Source: DASSJF01 sp035934535 (GTDB lineage: Bacteria; Sysuimicrobiota; Sysuimicrobiia; Sysuimicrobiales; Segetimicrobiaceae). From it: 9,492 bases of DNA. This document shows, one piece after another, positions 1 through 5,867 of this stretch (the first letter of the stretch is position 1; each line of letters starts with the position of its first letter). Below the pieces are notes generated by a model. The model had not been told where the DNA came from and made no database searches. It saw only the letters and a program-made list of their open reading frames with translations. The stretch is from positions 1 to 9,492 of the forward strand of contig DASYXS010000158.1 in assembly GCA_035934535.1 (NCBI GenBank), read 5' to 3'. The position numbers and the translations under genes were made by a program.

Positions 1-154
1 ACATCTCGATCGGCGGCTCCCACTCTTTGAGCATCGCCGGCCGGCGCGGATTGCGCAGGAGAAGCTCGTCGAACATCCGGTCCATCGACCGGCGGAGCCC
101 TCCCAGATCCTCAAATGCATCCCACCGGAACGGATCCCACCGCATCATGCTCAT
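1..154 (-). CDS. Hsp20/alpha-crystallin family small heat-shock protein, N-terminal part (cut by window edge)
   Basis: Only the first 51 codons are inside the window; the gene continues beyond position 1. The translation opens with MSMMRWDPFRWDAFEDLGGL, continues with a basic-acidic helix containing RRSMDRMFDELL, and then a W-E-P-P-I-E-M segment. The WDPF opening, a 'lr.eMDRmFdel' helix and a 'W.P.ie' entry into the alpha-crystallin domain are the hallmark of bacterial Hsp20 proteins, which are cytoplasmic ATP-independent holdases that bind unfolding proteins. The ATG at 152-154 has a strong SD, GGAGG at 163-167 (minus strand), 8 nt upstream. The alpha-crystallin domain itself is off-window, so the family call rests on the N-terminal region. 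The partial gene is not a pseudogene; the break is the window border. Confidence 0.85.
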   Translation of the reverse strand, partial: MSMMRWDPFRWDAFEDLGGLRRSMDRMFDELLLRNPRRPAMLKEWEPPIEM

Positions 155-219
155 CGTCCTTCCCTCCTTCACCATATGGACGCAGTGACGATGGCGCGCC
201 CACCGCCATTTTTACAGTA
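155..219 (-). promoter_or_regulatory. Putative 5' leader of the Hsp20 gene with two small hairpins
   Basis: Minus-strand leader. An ATGGCG/CGCCAT inverted repeat (191-196 and 204-209, 7-nt loop) is followed by a CGTCC/GGACG repeat (178-182 pairing with 155-159). The second stem places the SD (163-167) in its loop and ends right at the start codon. The only AT-rich patch is at 208-219; read on the minus strand it contains TACTGT (219-214) as a poor -10 candidate with no good -35. No CIRCE element (TTAGCACTC-N9-GAGTGCTAA) is present. Whether this leader is temperature-responsive is inference only. Confidence 0.25.
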
Positions 220-346
220 GGCCTGCGATCCCACGGCGTACATCCGATACGGAACCGAAGGCAATCGGTGCGGGACCCGATAGGCAGGAGCCCCTCGGCG
301 CCGGACTAGGCGCGCCGGCTTACACCACGGGATACGACGCGCCGCG

Positions 347-1042
347 CTACGGCGCCCCGGGCAGTCGCGGCCGCGGGCCGTCCCGACCCAGGATGGTTCC
401 GGTCGTCATCTCCCCGGGGGCGGCCGTCTCCTCGCCCGCGGTGCCGGCCGTCTCCTGTTCTGCAGCGAGGTCTCGCAGGAGGATCACCCGCTGGTACACG
501 GGAATGCGGCCTTCCTCGCGGAAGCCGTACCGCGAAAACACCTTCCGCAGCGCCGTCTGATCTTCGTACAACTCGACGGCGAGCTGGGTCAACCCCACCT
601 GTTGTGCGACGCTCATGATCTCTTGAAGCAGCACGGTGCCGATCCCGCGGTTCCGGTATTCAGGCCGGACGTAGGCCCGGAACCTCCCGATCTGCCGCAT
701 CGGACCGACCGTGCGCCGGTGCAGCGTGGCATCCCCCACGAGCTTGCCGTCCAGTTCGGCCACGATCGGGAGCACGCGACCGTAATTCAGGTTCCGGCAC
801 CAACGGAGGACGACCGTCGGATCGCTCACGTTATCTTGTAAGTTCCGGAGTTCCTCGTGCGGGATGTCGATGAACAGCGCAACCAGCTTGTCTCGATCGC
901 CGCCTACCAGCGGACGCAGAACCACCGTAGCGCCGTCGGGCAGTTCCACGGACCGAGGATACGGCGCAAGAACGCGACGGAGTGTCGGCGACGTGCGCAT
1001 CGGCGGCGTCCGCGGCGGTGTGGACAACGTCTTGATCGCCAT
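347..1042 (-). CDS. GNAT family N-acetyltransferase
   Basis: 231 residues starting MAIKTLSTPP. The GNAT fold is visible from about residue 32: an N-terminal strand/helix (VELPDGATVVLRPL, then GDRDKLVALF), a 'LPIVAELDGKLVGDATL' strand pair (91-107), and the acetyl-CoA pyrophosphate-binding motif R-N-R-G-I-G at 130-135 after 'AYVRPEYR'. This is followed by a helix (VLLQEIMSVAQQVG) and a motif-B strand with 'KVFSRYGFREEGR' (168-179). Enzymes of this family move an acetyl group from acetyl-CoA to an amine of a small molecule or protein; the substrate cannot be read here. The tail after residue 193 (E/T/G/P-rich) is low-complexity. The start ATG (1040-1042) has a G-rich AGGGGGG element about 7 nt upstream. 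An in-frame ATG at residue 15 is a possible alternative. The frame stays open far upstream of this start, but that part is antisense shadow of the capA-like gene. A 6-bp hairpin (339-344 with 350-355) surrounds the stop codon; it has no U-run. Confidence 0.85.
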   Translation of the reverse strand: MAIKTLSTPPRTPPMRTSPTLRRVLAPYPRSVELPDGATVVLRPLVGGDRDKLVALFIDIPHEELRNLQDNVSDPTVVLRWCRNLNYGRVLPIVAELDGKLVGDATLHRRTVGPMRQIGRFRAYVRPEYRNRGIGTVLLQEIMSVAQQVGLTQLAVELYEDQTALRKVFSRYGFREEGRIPVYQRVILLRDLAAEQETAGTAGEETAAPGEMTTGTILGRDGPRPRLPGAP

Positions 1043-1230
1043 GGGTAAGCCCCCCTGCCTTCCAGCGGGTCGTGTTCGGCAACACCAGCGTACACTCGGC
1101 CCGCGGGTCCGGCCATCGGCTGCGGGGCGGAAGCCGGGTCGGGTGCGGGCCCGATACCGCGGACGCCGACTGGGAGATGCGCTCTCGGAGACGTTGACCC
1201 GCAGACGGCGTAGCATGGGCCGCCGCGCCG

Positions 1231-2211
1231 TCATCGCTTCAGCGCAGCGGGACAGGGAACGTTCAGTCCGTCGGACACCGACCCGGCCTCCGTGCCAAGC
1301 CCGGCACAGAGCGTCTGCATACGCCGGACGATCCGCTTGGCACCCCGGCCCTGGGTGAGCCGGGCCTGGAAGTCTTCGATCATCGTCGGAACCAGCAGCA
1401 GTCGTTGCAGCGCGCCGTCCGCGTAGTCGAGGCAGAAGATAAAGGACTCGTCGTTCCGCTCGATCTCGTCGACCGCGTAGTCGTCGACGTAGTTGCCGCA
1501 GCTGTAGAGAATCGGCCGGCCCCGATAAATCTCGACGCCCCGCACGACATGCGGGCTGTGGCCGAAGACCACGTCGGCTCCGGCGTCGGCGAACAGATGA
1601 GCGGCGGTCACGTGCTCGCCGGGCGGAATGTACCCCCAGTTGGCCCCCCAGTGGGCCGACACGATCACAAGGTCGGTGGTCCGGCGCGTCTCTTTGATGA
1701 GGGTGAGCAGCCGGGCGAAACGCCTGTCGCGGGGATCCACCGGTACATAGTGCACCCCCGGGGCGGACCCGGCTTCCCATTCCGGCTCGTTGTCGGTGAA
1801 CGCCACGCACGCCACCCGCGTCCCGCGAGCCTTGAACTCCGCGGGCCGGCGCGCGGCGTCGAGCGACGCGCCTGCGCCCGCCGGACGGATCCCGTGCCGG
1901 ACGAGCGTGGCGATGCAGTCCCGCAGCGCGTCCGGGCCATAGTCCAGCGAGTGGTTGTTGGCCAGCGAGACCGCGGTCACGCGCGCCGCCGCGAGCACGG
2001 CCACATTCTTGAGATCGGACCGGAACGTGAAGATCTTGCCGGGCCAGGGTTCGCCCCGGTCCGCGATGACGCACTCGAGATTGACGACGAGCGCATCGGC
2101 CGAGCGGAGCAGCGTCAGCGTATCTCCCCACGGATACTCCGGGGGCGCCGTGGCCAGGCGCCGGTTGACCAGCCGGCCGAGCATGACGTCACCGAGCAGG
2201 ACGATCCTCAT
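1231..2211 (-). CDS. CapA family protein (poly-gamma-glutamate synthesis protein-like metallophosphatase fold)
   Basis: 326 residues, MRIVLLGDVMLGR at the N-terminus. Conserved CapA/PGA_cap motifs appear in order: GDVMLGR (7-13), N-L-E (44-46), S-L-A-N-N-H-S-L-D-Y-G (82-92), S-A-H-W-G-A-N-W (185-192), G-H-S-P-H (217-221) and S-C-G-N-Y (237-241). The Asp, Asn and His residues match the metal-ligand pattern of calcineurin-like phosphoesterases, to which CapA proteins are related. Bacillus CapA acts with CapB/CapC in polyglutamate capsule export, but no capB/capC neighbour is present and there is no N-terminal membrane segment or signal peptide. A cytoplasmic hydrolase-like role of unknown substrate is therefore as likely as capsule work. 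ATG at 2209-2211 is the only in-frame ATG/GTG after the upstream stop. Its SD is poor. It is transcribed divergently from the phosphoribosyltransferase gene. The 188 bp down to the GNAT start hold no supportable gene. Confidence 0.88.
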   Translation of the reverse strand: MRIVLLGDVMLGRLVNRRLATAPPEYPWGDTLTLLRSADALVVNLECVIADRGEPWPGKIFTFRSDLKNVAVLAAARVTAVSLANNHSLDYGPDALRDCIATLVRHGIRPAGAGASLDAARRPAEFKARGTRVACVAFTDNEPEWEAGSAPGVHYVPVDPRDRRFARLLTLIKETRRTTDLVIVSAHWGANWGYIPPGEHVTAAHLFADAGADVVFGHSPHVVRGVEIYRGRPILYSCGNYVDDYAVDEIERNDESFIFCLDYADGALQRLLLVPTMIEDFQARLTQGRGAKRIVRRMQTLCAGLGTEAGSVSDGLNVPCPAALKR

Positions 2212-2243
2212 CGCCGCGTCATCGTGGTAGTGCCTGAGCCTGG

Positions 2244-2252
2244 AAAGGTCCC
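2244..2252 (+). promoter_or_regulatory. AAAGGTCCC sequence resembling half of a DosR/DevR-type box
   Basis: The nine bases AAAGGTCCC lie in the capA/phosphoribosyltransferase divergent region. Mycobacterial DosR boxes are palindromes built around GGGAC...GTCCC with an A/T centre. Only one half plus the centre is present here; the other half (GCCTGG) does not match. Kept as a weak note because of the kind of genes nearby. Confidence 0.1.
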
Positions 2253-2274
2253 TCAGCCCACGGCCTGATCACAG

Positions 2275-2292
2275 GTCGGTCGCGCGACCGAC
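2275..2292. promoter_or_regulatory. Perfect 18-bp palindrome, candidate operator
   Basis: GTCGGTCGCGCGACCGAC is identical to its own reverse complement over all 18 bases with no spacer. Its last base is the first base of the proposed -35 hexamer at 2292. It lies in the 151-bp divergent region between the capA-like gene (minus) and the phosphoribosyltransferase (plus). A dimeric repressor or activator bound here could touch RNA polymerase at the plus-strand promoter and perhaps affect the minus-strand gene. No specific regulator family is recognised from the sequence. Confidence 0.4.
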
Positions 2293-2320
2293 TGACCCCG
2301 CCTTGGAGCAGGGTTACAGT
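2292..2320 (+). promoter_or_regulatory. Candidate sigma70-type promoter of the phosphoribosyltransferase-CBS pair
   Basis: CTGACC (2292-2297) matches TTGACA at four of six positions and TACAGT (2315-2320) matches TATAAT at four of six, with an exact 17-bp spacer. Transcription would start near 2327, giving a leader of about 36 nt that contains the purine-rich ribosome-binding region 2341-2353. The 18-bp palindrome abuts the -35. This is the best sigma70 promoter match I found in the window. Confidence 0.4.
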
Positions 2321-2362
2321 GAAAATGAGGGCGTACAGGCGGAGAGGGGAAGGCGGATCACT

Positions 2363-3010
2363 ATGATGTTCATCGACCGCCGGGATGCGGGAAGGCGGCT
2401 GGCCGCCGCGGTGAAAGAGCGGCTCGGCGAGACGAAACGTGTGATTGTGCTCGGTCTGCCCCGCGGCGGGGTCGTGGTGGCTCAGGAGGTGGCCCGGGTT
2501 CTGCGCAGCCCTCTCGACGTCGTCGTGGTGCGAAAGATCGGAGCGCCGGGCACCGAGGAGCTCGCGATCGGCGCCGTTGGCGAGACCGGAGCGCCGGTGC
2601 TCAACGATGCGTTGATTGAGTCGGCGGGCGTGTCGAGCCGGTATCTGGCTCACGCGGTCGAGGCGGCGCGACAGGAAGTCCGGCGTCGCGTCGAGGCGTA
2701 CCGCGCCGGACCGCGTCCCGATGTACACGACAAGACCGTGGTGCTGGTCGACGACGGCATCGCGACAGGATATACGGTCGAGGCGGCCATCGCCACGCTC
2801 CGTGGGTGGCAGGCTGCCCGCATCATCCTGGCCGTTCCGGTCGCGCCGCCGGAGGCCGTCGCGCGCTTCCGGGATTTGGTGGACGACGCCGTGGTACTCG
2901 ACGCGCCTCCAGAGTTCTTCGCCGTGGGGCAGTTCTACGAGGACTTTGGTCAGGTAAGCGACGACGAGGTGAAGGCGGCCCTCAGCGAGACGAGCGCCCG
3001 CGCGGCGTAG
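2363..3010 (+). CDS. Phosphoribosyltransferase domain protein (COG1926 type)
   Basis: 215 residues from ATG 2363 (MMFIDRRDAGRRLA). The purine-rich GGAGAGGGGAAGG (2341-2353) lies 9 nt before it; the frame is open 20 codons further upstream but that start would sit in the -35 of the likely promoter. Motifs of the PRTase type I fold are an early G-L-P-R-G-G (31-36), then VVVVRKIGAPG (53-63) with E-E-L-A-I-G-A (65-71), and the PRPP-binding loop VLVDDGIATGYT (128-139) with the two Asp characteristic of the family. A C-terminal 'VGQFYEDFGQVSDDEV' is typical of COG1926 members. The family is predicted to handle PRPP-linked ribosylation but its substrate is unknown. In some bacteria this domain is fused to a dienelactone-hydrolase or erythromycin-esterase domain; here it is stand-alone with a hydrolase encoded nearby. 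A CBS-domain gene follows after 49 bp and is probably co-transcribed. Confidence 0.92.
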   Translation: MMFIDRRDAGRRLAAAVKERLGETKRVIVLGLPRGGVVVAQEVARVLRSPLDVVVVRKIGAPGTEELAIGAVGETGAPVLNDALIESAGVSSRYLAHAVEAARQEVRRRVEAYRAGPRPDVHDKTVVLVDDGIATGYTVEAAIATLRGWQAARIILAVPVAPPEAVARFRDLVDDAVVLDAPPEFFAVGQFYEDFGQVSDDEVKAALSETSARAA

Positions 3011-3011
3011 A

Positions 3012-3042
3012 CTGCGGCCGCCCGCCGGATGCGGGGGCGCAG
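3012..3042 (+). repeat. Imperfect hairpin just upstream of the CBS-gene ribosome-binding site
   Basis: CTGCG (3012-3016) pairs with CGCAG (3038-3042), with inner CC/GG pairs (3018-3019 with 3036-3037, 3021-3022 with 3033-3034) around a mismatch. It occupies the intergenic gap after the phosphoribosyltransferase stop and ends 2 nt before the GGGAGG SD (3045-3050). It could set relative expression or RNA stability; no U-run follows, so it is not a standard terminator. Confidence 0.25.
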
Positions 3043-3059
3043 ACGGGAGGTTGGTTGAA

Positions 3060-3470
3060 GTGGCGACGATGCGCGCATACGACATCATGACGAAAGACGT
3101 TGTCACGGTCACCCCCGACATGTCCAAGGACGAGGCCCGTGACCTGCTCTTTCAGCACGGCGTTCACGGTGTGCCGGTCGTCGATCACTCGGGCCGGCTC
3201 GTTGGCATGGTCAGCGTGGTCGACGTGGCGGGCAAGCTCGGCACACGGGTGTTGCATATCATGGAGCACAACCCGGTGACGGCCTCGGAGGATGCGTCGG
3301 TTGGGGAGTTGGCCTCCCTCATGCTCACGCGCAGGGTTCGGCGGCTGCCCATTCTCAGCGGCGGCACCCTCGTCGGGATCGTGGGTGCGAGCGACATCAT
3401 CCGTGCGTTCCTCGACCTCGAAGAGGAGCGCGCCGCCGAGCGCATCGCCGTCAAGAGCGAGAAGGTCTGA
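3060..3470 (+). CDS. Two-CBS-domain protein
   Basis: 136 residues made almost entirely of two CBS repeats. The first runs from about 7 to 60 (YDIMTKDVVTV...HGVHGVPVVDHSGRLVGMVSVVDVAG). The second runs from about 66 to 118 (HIMEHNPVTAS...RRVRRLPILSGGTLVGIVGASDIIRAF). Each repeat carries the 'D.M....v.v' entry, 'vPVvd..g.lvGivs..D' exit and a closing Asp typical of nucleotide binding. CBS pairs fold as a Bateman module that binds AMP, ATP, SAM or similar ligands and act as energy or redox sensors, alone or on a partner. The start is set by GGGAGG (3045-3050), 9 nt before GTG 3060; a TTG at 3051 would touch the SD and ATG 3069 lies 18 nt away. The short acidic-basic tail (EEERAAERIAVKSEKV) looks helical. 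It lies 49 bp downstream of the phosphoribosyltransferase gene, probably in the same transcript. Confidence 0.92.
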   Translation: MATMRAYDIMTKDVVTVTPDMSKDEARDLLFQHGVHGVPVVDHSGRLVGMVSVVDVAGKLGTRVLHIMEHNPVTASEDASVGELASLMLTRRVRRLPILSGGTLVGIVGASDIIRAFLDLEEERAAERIAVKSEKV

Positions 3471-3472
3471 CC

Positions 3473-3510
3473 CGGCCGCGTGAAGCCGTCGTCATTCTCG
3501 CTCGCGGCCG
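3473..3510. terminator. Weak terminator-like inverted repeat between convergent genes
   Basis: CGGCCGCG (3473-3480) and CGCGGCCG (3503-3510) are perfect 8-base inverted arms around a 22-nt loop, starting 3 nt after the CBS-gene stop. The location between convergent genes suits transcription termination in either direction. No U-run follows on either side, so intrinsic termination is not demonstrated. The remaining 93 bp to the hydrolase stop show nothing else. Confidence 0.25.
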
Positions 3511-3603
3511 TCGGGTGTCTCCGGTCTGGCTTCGCGTTCCATGACGATACTCAATCGACTCTGCGGTCATCATTCCGCCCTCCCGCGTTTGTCGACATCG
3601 TCG

Positions 3604-4323
3604 TCACTGCGCCCGAACGTCTGACGCCGTGTCGCCGCCGTGCGCCTCCGCCGTAAGATGGCGGGAAAACCACTCCGCGGCCAAGCGCGCGGCCTCCTCC
3701 AGAGTACCCGGTTCCTCGAACAGATGGGTCGCGCCGGGCACGATCGCGAGGCGCTTCTCCACGCGAAGGGCGCGGAGGGCTTCCTCGTTCATCGTCAGCA
3801 CCGTTCGATCCCGCCCGCCGACGATGAGCAAGGTGGGAGCACGAACCCTGCCCAGCACGTCGCGGGCCAGATCGGGGCGGCCGCCTCTCGAGACGATCGC
3901 CCCCACCGCCTCAGGCCGCTGCGACGCGGCCACCAGTGCAGCCGCGGCCCCGGTGCTGGCGCCGAAGTAATCGAGTCGCAGGTGGCGTGTCGCCGCCTCG
4001 GCGAGCAGCCAATCCGTGGCGGCGACGAGCCGCGTCGCGAGAAACGGGATGTCGAAACGCAAATGGCCGGTGACAGCGTCCTCGTCTTCTTCGCGCGCCG
4101 TCAGCAGATCCATCAGCAGGGTCGCCAGCCCGGCGTCGCGGAGCGTCCGCGCGACGAAGCGGTTGCGCGGGCTGTGGCGGCTGCTGCCGCTTCCGTGCGC
4201 GAACAGAACGACCGCGCGGGCTTCGGTCGGGATCGCTAGCGTGCCGTCGAGCGTGACGGCGCCTGCGGGGATTCGCACCGGTCGCTCGTCGTGGACGGTA
4301 GACGCCTCGGCCGATCCGTTCAT
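3604..4323 (-). CDS. Dienelactone hydrolase family / alpha-beta hydrolase
   Basis: 239 residues, cytoplasmic (no signal peptide). The alpha/beta-hydrolase order is complete: oxyanion-region HGSGSSR (43-49), nucleophile elbow G-A-S-T-G with Ser123 (121-125, following LDYF), acid D172 in 'LLIVGGRDRTVL', and catalytic His200 in 'IVPGATHLFEEPG'. The 'H-G-S-G-S-S-R-x-S-P-R-N' segment and the 'GATHLFEE' ending are typical of the COG1073/DLH-like hydrolases often fused or neighbouring to COG1926 phosphoribosyltransferases. The substrate is unknown; a small ester, lactone or acylated metabolite is plausible. ATG at 4321-4323 is preceded by GGTGAT and AGAGG on the minus strand. The gene converges with the CBS gene and diverges from the ferredoxin-oxidoreductase operon. 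Confidence 0.9.
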   Translation of the reverse strand: MNGSAEASTVHDERPVRIPAGAVTLDGTLAIPTEARAVVLFAHGSGSSRHSPRNRFVARTLRDAGLATLLMDLLTAREEDEDAVTGHLRFDIPFLATRLVAATDWLLAEAATRHLRLDYFGASTGAAAALVAASQRPEAVGAIVSRGGRPDLARDVLGRVRAPTLLIVGGRDRTVLTMNEEALRALRVEKRLAIVPGATHLFEEPGTLEEAARLAAEWFSRHLTAEAHGGDTASDVRAQ

Positions 4324-4393
4324 GACGGATCACCGCCTCTTTGTTTTCTTCCAGGGTACGCCCGCGCCGCGACCGGCGGAATCGGGCGGGGGT

Positions 4394-4418
4394 CTGATCG
4401 CCGGCCAACCCCGATCAG
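4394..4418. repeat. Short inverted repeat in the divergent region before the oxidoreductase operon
   Basis: CTGATCG (4394-4400) and CGATCAG (4412-4418) are perfect 7-base arms with an 11-nt spacer. It lies 71 bp upstream of the hydrolase start and 133 bp upstream of the ferredoxin start, in the 228-bp divergent region. The rest of this region is very GC-rich. An AT-richer patch at 4499-4523 (containing TACGAT at 4503-4508) may belong to the operon promoter, but no -35 at proper spacing can be seen. Confidence 0.25.
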
Positions 4419-4551
4419 GGGGCAGTCCCGCCGGCGGCCTCGGGTCACGATCCGGCCGGAAATCCGCCTCCGGCCCGATGGCGGCCCGGCCACGCCGCTT
4501 CTTACGATGAATACGGATATTAGGGCGGGGCCGAAGTTCGGTGGGCGGTCT

Positions 4552-4785
4552 ATGAGCAGGATCGTCATCGACCGGGAACTGTGCAAGGGCTGCCAGTTGT
4601 GCGCGGTGGTCTGTCCGCCCGGAGTCCTTGCGTTCAGCGTGACGCTGAACAGCCGCGGCTATCATCCCGCCGTGCTCGCCGATGACGCCCGGTGCACCTC
4701 GTGCACCGCCTGCGCGCTCGTCTGCCCCGACGTTGCCATTACCGTGTTCCGGCCCGAGCCCGCCGGGGCGGGAGTGGCACGATGA
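4552..4785 (+). CDS. 2x[4Fe-4S] ferredoxin, delta subunit of 2-oxoacid:ferredoxin oxidoreductase
   Basis: 77 residues with two complete cluster motifs: C11-x2-C14-x2-C17-x3-C21-P and C48-x2-C51-x2-C54-x3-C58-P. This is the bacterial-type 2[4Fe-4S] ferredoxin fold of PorD/KorD/OorD subunits, which pass electrons from the catalytic beta subunit to free ferredoxin. ATG 4552 starts the conserved 'RIVIDRELCKGC' region; an in-frame ATG at 4507 would add 15 residues that do not look like the family and has no SD. The SD before 4552 (GGGCGG, about 4 nt away) is itself only fair, so the start is somewhat open. The stop overlaps the alpha-subunit start in an ATGA (4782-4785), which implies translational coupling. 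As first gene of the operon it should carry the promoter in the 228-bp upstream region. Confidence 0.88.
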   Translation: MSRIVIDRELCKGCQLCAVVCPPGVLAFSVTLNSRGYHPAVLADDARCTSCTACALVCPDVAITVFRPEPAGAGVAR

Positions 4786-5867
4786 CGCGGGCCCTCATGA
4801 AGGGCAACGAGGCCATCGCGGAGTCCGCACTCCGCGCCGGCGTTCGCGCCTATTTCGGATACCCGATTACCCCGCAGAGCGAGCTGCCGGAGTACATGGC
4901 GCGCCGCCTGCCCGAACACGGCGGCGTCTTTCTCCAGGCGGAGAGCGAAGTGGCGGCCATCAACATGGTGTACGGCGCCGGCGGCGCCGGCGTGCGCGCG
5001 ATGATCTCGACGAGCGGACCGGGGTTCAGCCTGATGCAGGAGGGTCTGTCGTACTTGGTCGGCGCAGAAGTGCCCTGCGTTGTGGTCGACATGATGCGCG
5101 GCGGCCCGGGCCTCGGCAACATCGCCCCCGCCCAGGGGGACTATTTTCAGGCCACAAAATCGGCCGGGCACGGCGACGGCCGGCTGCTCGTGCTGGCGCC
5201 GTCGACGGTGCAAGAAGCCTGCGATCTCACGCTGCTCGCCTTCGACCTGGCCGACCGCTACCGCAACCCCGTCGCAATCCTGGGGGACGGGCTCCTCGGC
5301 CAGATGATGGAACCCGTTGTGCTTCCCGATCCCGTCACTCCGGTGCGCGACACGGCGTGGGCGACGACCGGGGCGGGGCGCGGTCCGGCGCGCGTCATTA
5401 CGTCCATCGATCTCGAGCCCGAGGCGCTGGAGGCGCACGACCGGCATCTTCAGGACAAGTACCGGTGCGCGCAGCGGGAGGTGCGGTGGGAATCCTACCG
5501 GCTCGACGACGCCGGGATTGTGATCGTCGCCTACGGGATCGCCGCGCGCGTCGCCCGCACCGCGGTCGACCGGGCGCGGGCCGGCGGTCTCGACGCCGGG
5601 CTCCTCCGGCCGATCACGCTCTTTCCGTTCCCCTCGCAGGCGGTCCGCGACGCCGCGGGCCGGGCGCGGGCCGTTCTTGTCGTGGAGTTGAGCGCGGGCC
5701 AGATGGTCGAGGACGTGCGGCTCGCGGTCGAGGGCAGGGTGCCGGTGCGGTTTTACGGCCGCTGCGGCGGAGTGGTTGTGACCCCGCCCGAGGTGCTCGA
5801 GCAGATCGAGAAGGCCGCCGCGGACGTTGGAGCCGGTCGGCGCGTGCAGGCGGGAGGGACCTCGTGA
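4782..5867 (+). CDS. vorB: 2-oxoacid:ferredoxin oxidoreductase alpha subunit (VorB type)
   Basis: 361 residues. It opens with MKGNEAIAESALRAG (from residue 6) and the signature YFGYPITPQSELPEYM (24-39). Next come LQAESEVAAINMVYGA (51-66), S-T-S-G-P-G-F-S-L (76-84), VVDMMRGGPGLGN (101-113) and QGDYFQATKSAGHGD (118-132). This closely follows the alpha (PP/Pyr-domain) subunit of 2-oxoacid:acceptor oxidoreductases annotated as VorB (2-oxoisovalerate type). It supplies the pyrimidine-ring side of the TPP site and part of the CoA site. ATG 4782 has GGGAG (4770-4774) 7 nt upstream and overlaps the ferredoxin stop by 4 bp; the frame is open upstream but that is the ferredoxin gene in another frame. 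Length suits a separate alpha chain with no gamma fusion. Exact substrate (2-oxoisovalerate, 2-oxoglutarate or other) cannot be proven from sequence. Confidence 0.94.
   Translation: MTRALMKGNEAIAESALRAGVRAYFGYPITPQSELPEYMARRLPEHGGVFLQAESEVAAINMVYGAGGAGVRAMISTSGPGFSLMQEGLSYLVGAEVPCVVVDMMRGGPGLGNIAPAQGDYFQATKSAGHGDGRLLVLAPSTVQEACDLTLLAFDLADRYRNPVAILGDGLLGQMMEPVVLPDPVTPVRDTAWATTGAGRGPARVITSIDLEPEALEAHDRHLQDKYRCAQREVRWESYRLDDAGIVIVAYGIAARVARTAVDRARAGGLDAGLLRPITLFPFPSQAVRDAAGRARAVLVVELSAGQMVEDVRLAVEGRVPVRFYGRCGGVVVTPPEVLEQIEKAAADVGAGRRVQAGGTS

Noticed and set aside
193..316. Two copies of GGCGCGCC (193-200 and 309-316)
   Set aside because: An 8-base GC palindrome occurring twice is expected in DNA of this composition and the flanks are not alike.
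864..1358. 164-codon plus-strand ORF across the GNAT start and the 188-bp gap
   Set aside because: Arg-rich composition typical of shadow frames in GC-rich DNA, no motif, and it overlaps two better-supported genes.
1043..2131. Long minus-strand open frame continuous with the GNAT gene (would make a 594-residue protein)
   Set aside because: It overlaps the CapA-like gene in another frame, is Arg/Gly/Pro-rich without any family motif, and the GNAT homology begins only after ATG 1042.
1405..2268. 287-codon plus-strand ORF opposite the CapA-like gene
   Set aside because: Antisense shadow of a gene with clear motifs; its translation is Val/Arg/Asp-rich with no recognisable domain.
2219..3127. 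302-codon minus-strand ORF opposite the phosphoribosyltransferase
   Set aside because: Antisense to a gene with an intact PRPP loop; composition (His/Arg/Asp-rich) is typical of reverse frames here.
4499..4523. AT-rich patch with TACGAT as promoter of the oxidoreductase operon
   Set aside because: No -35 element lies at 16-18 bp, so I do not call a promoter, though one must exist in this region or nearby.
4682..5863. Upstream extension of the beta-subunit frame (643-residue ORF)
   Set aside because: Shadow of the alpha gene; the true beta subunit starts at GTG 5864 with a GGGAGG SD and the family N-terminus.
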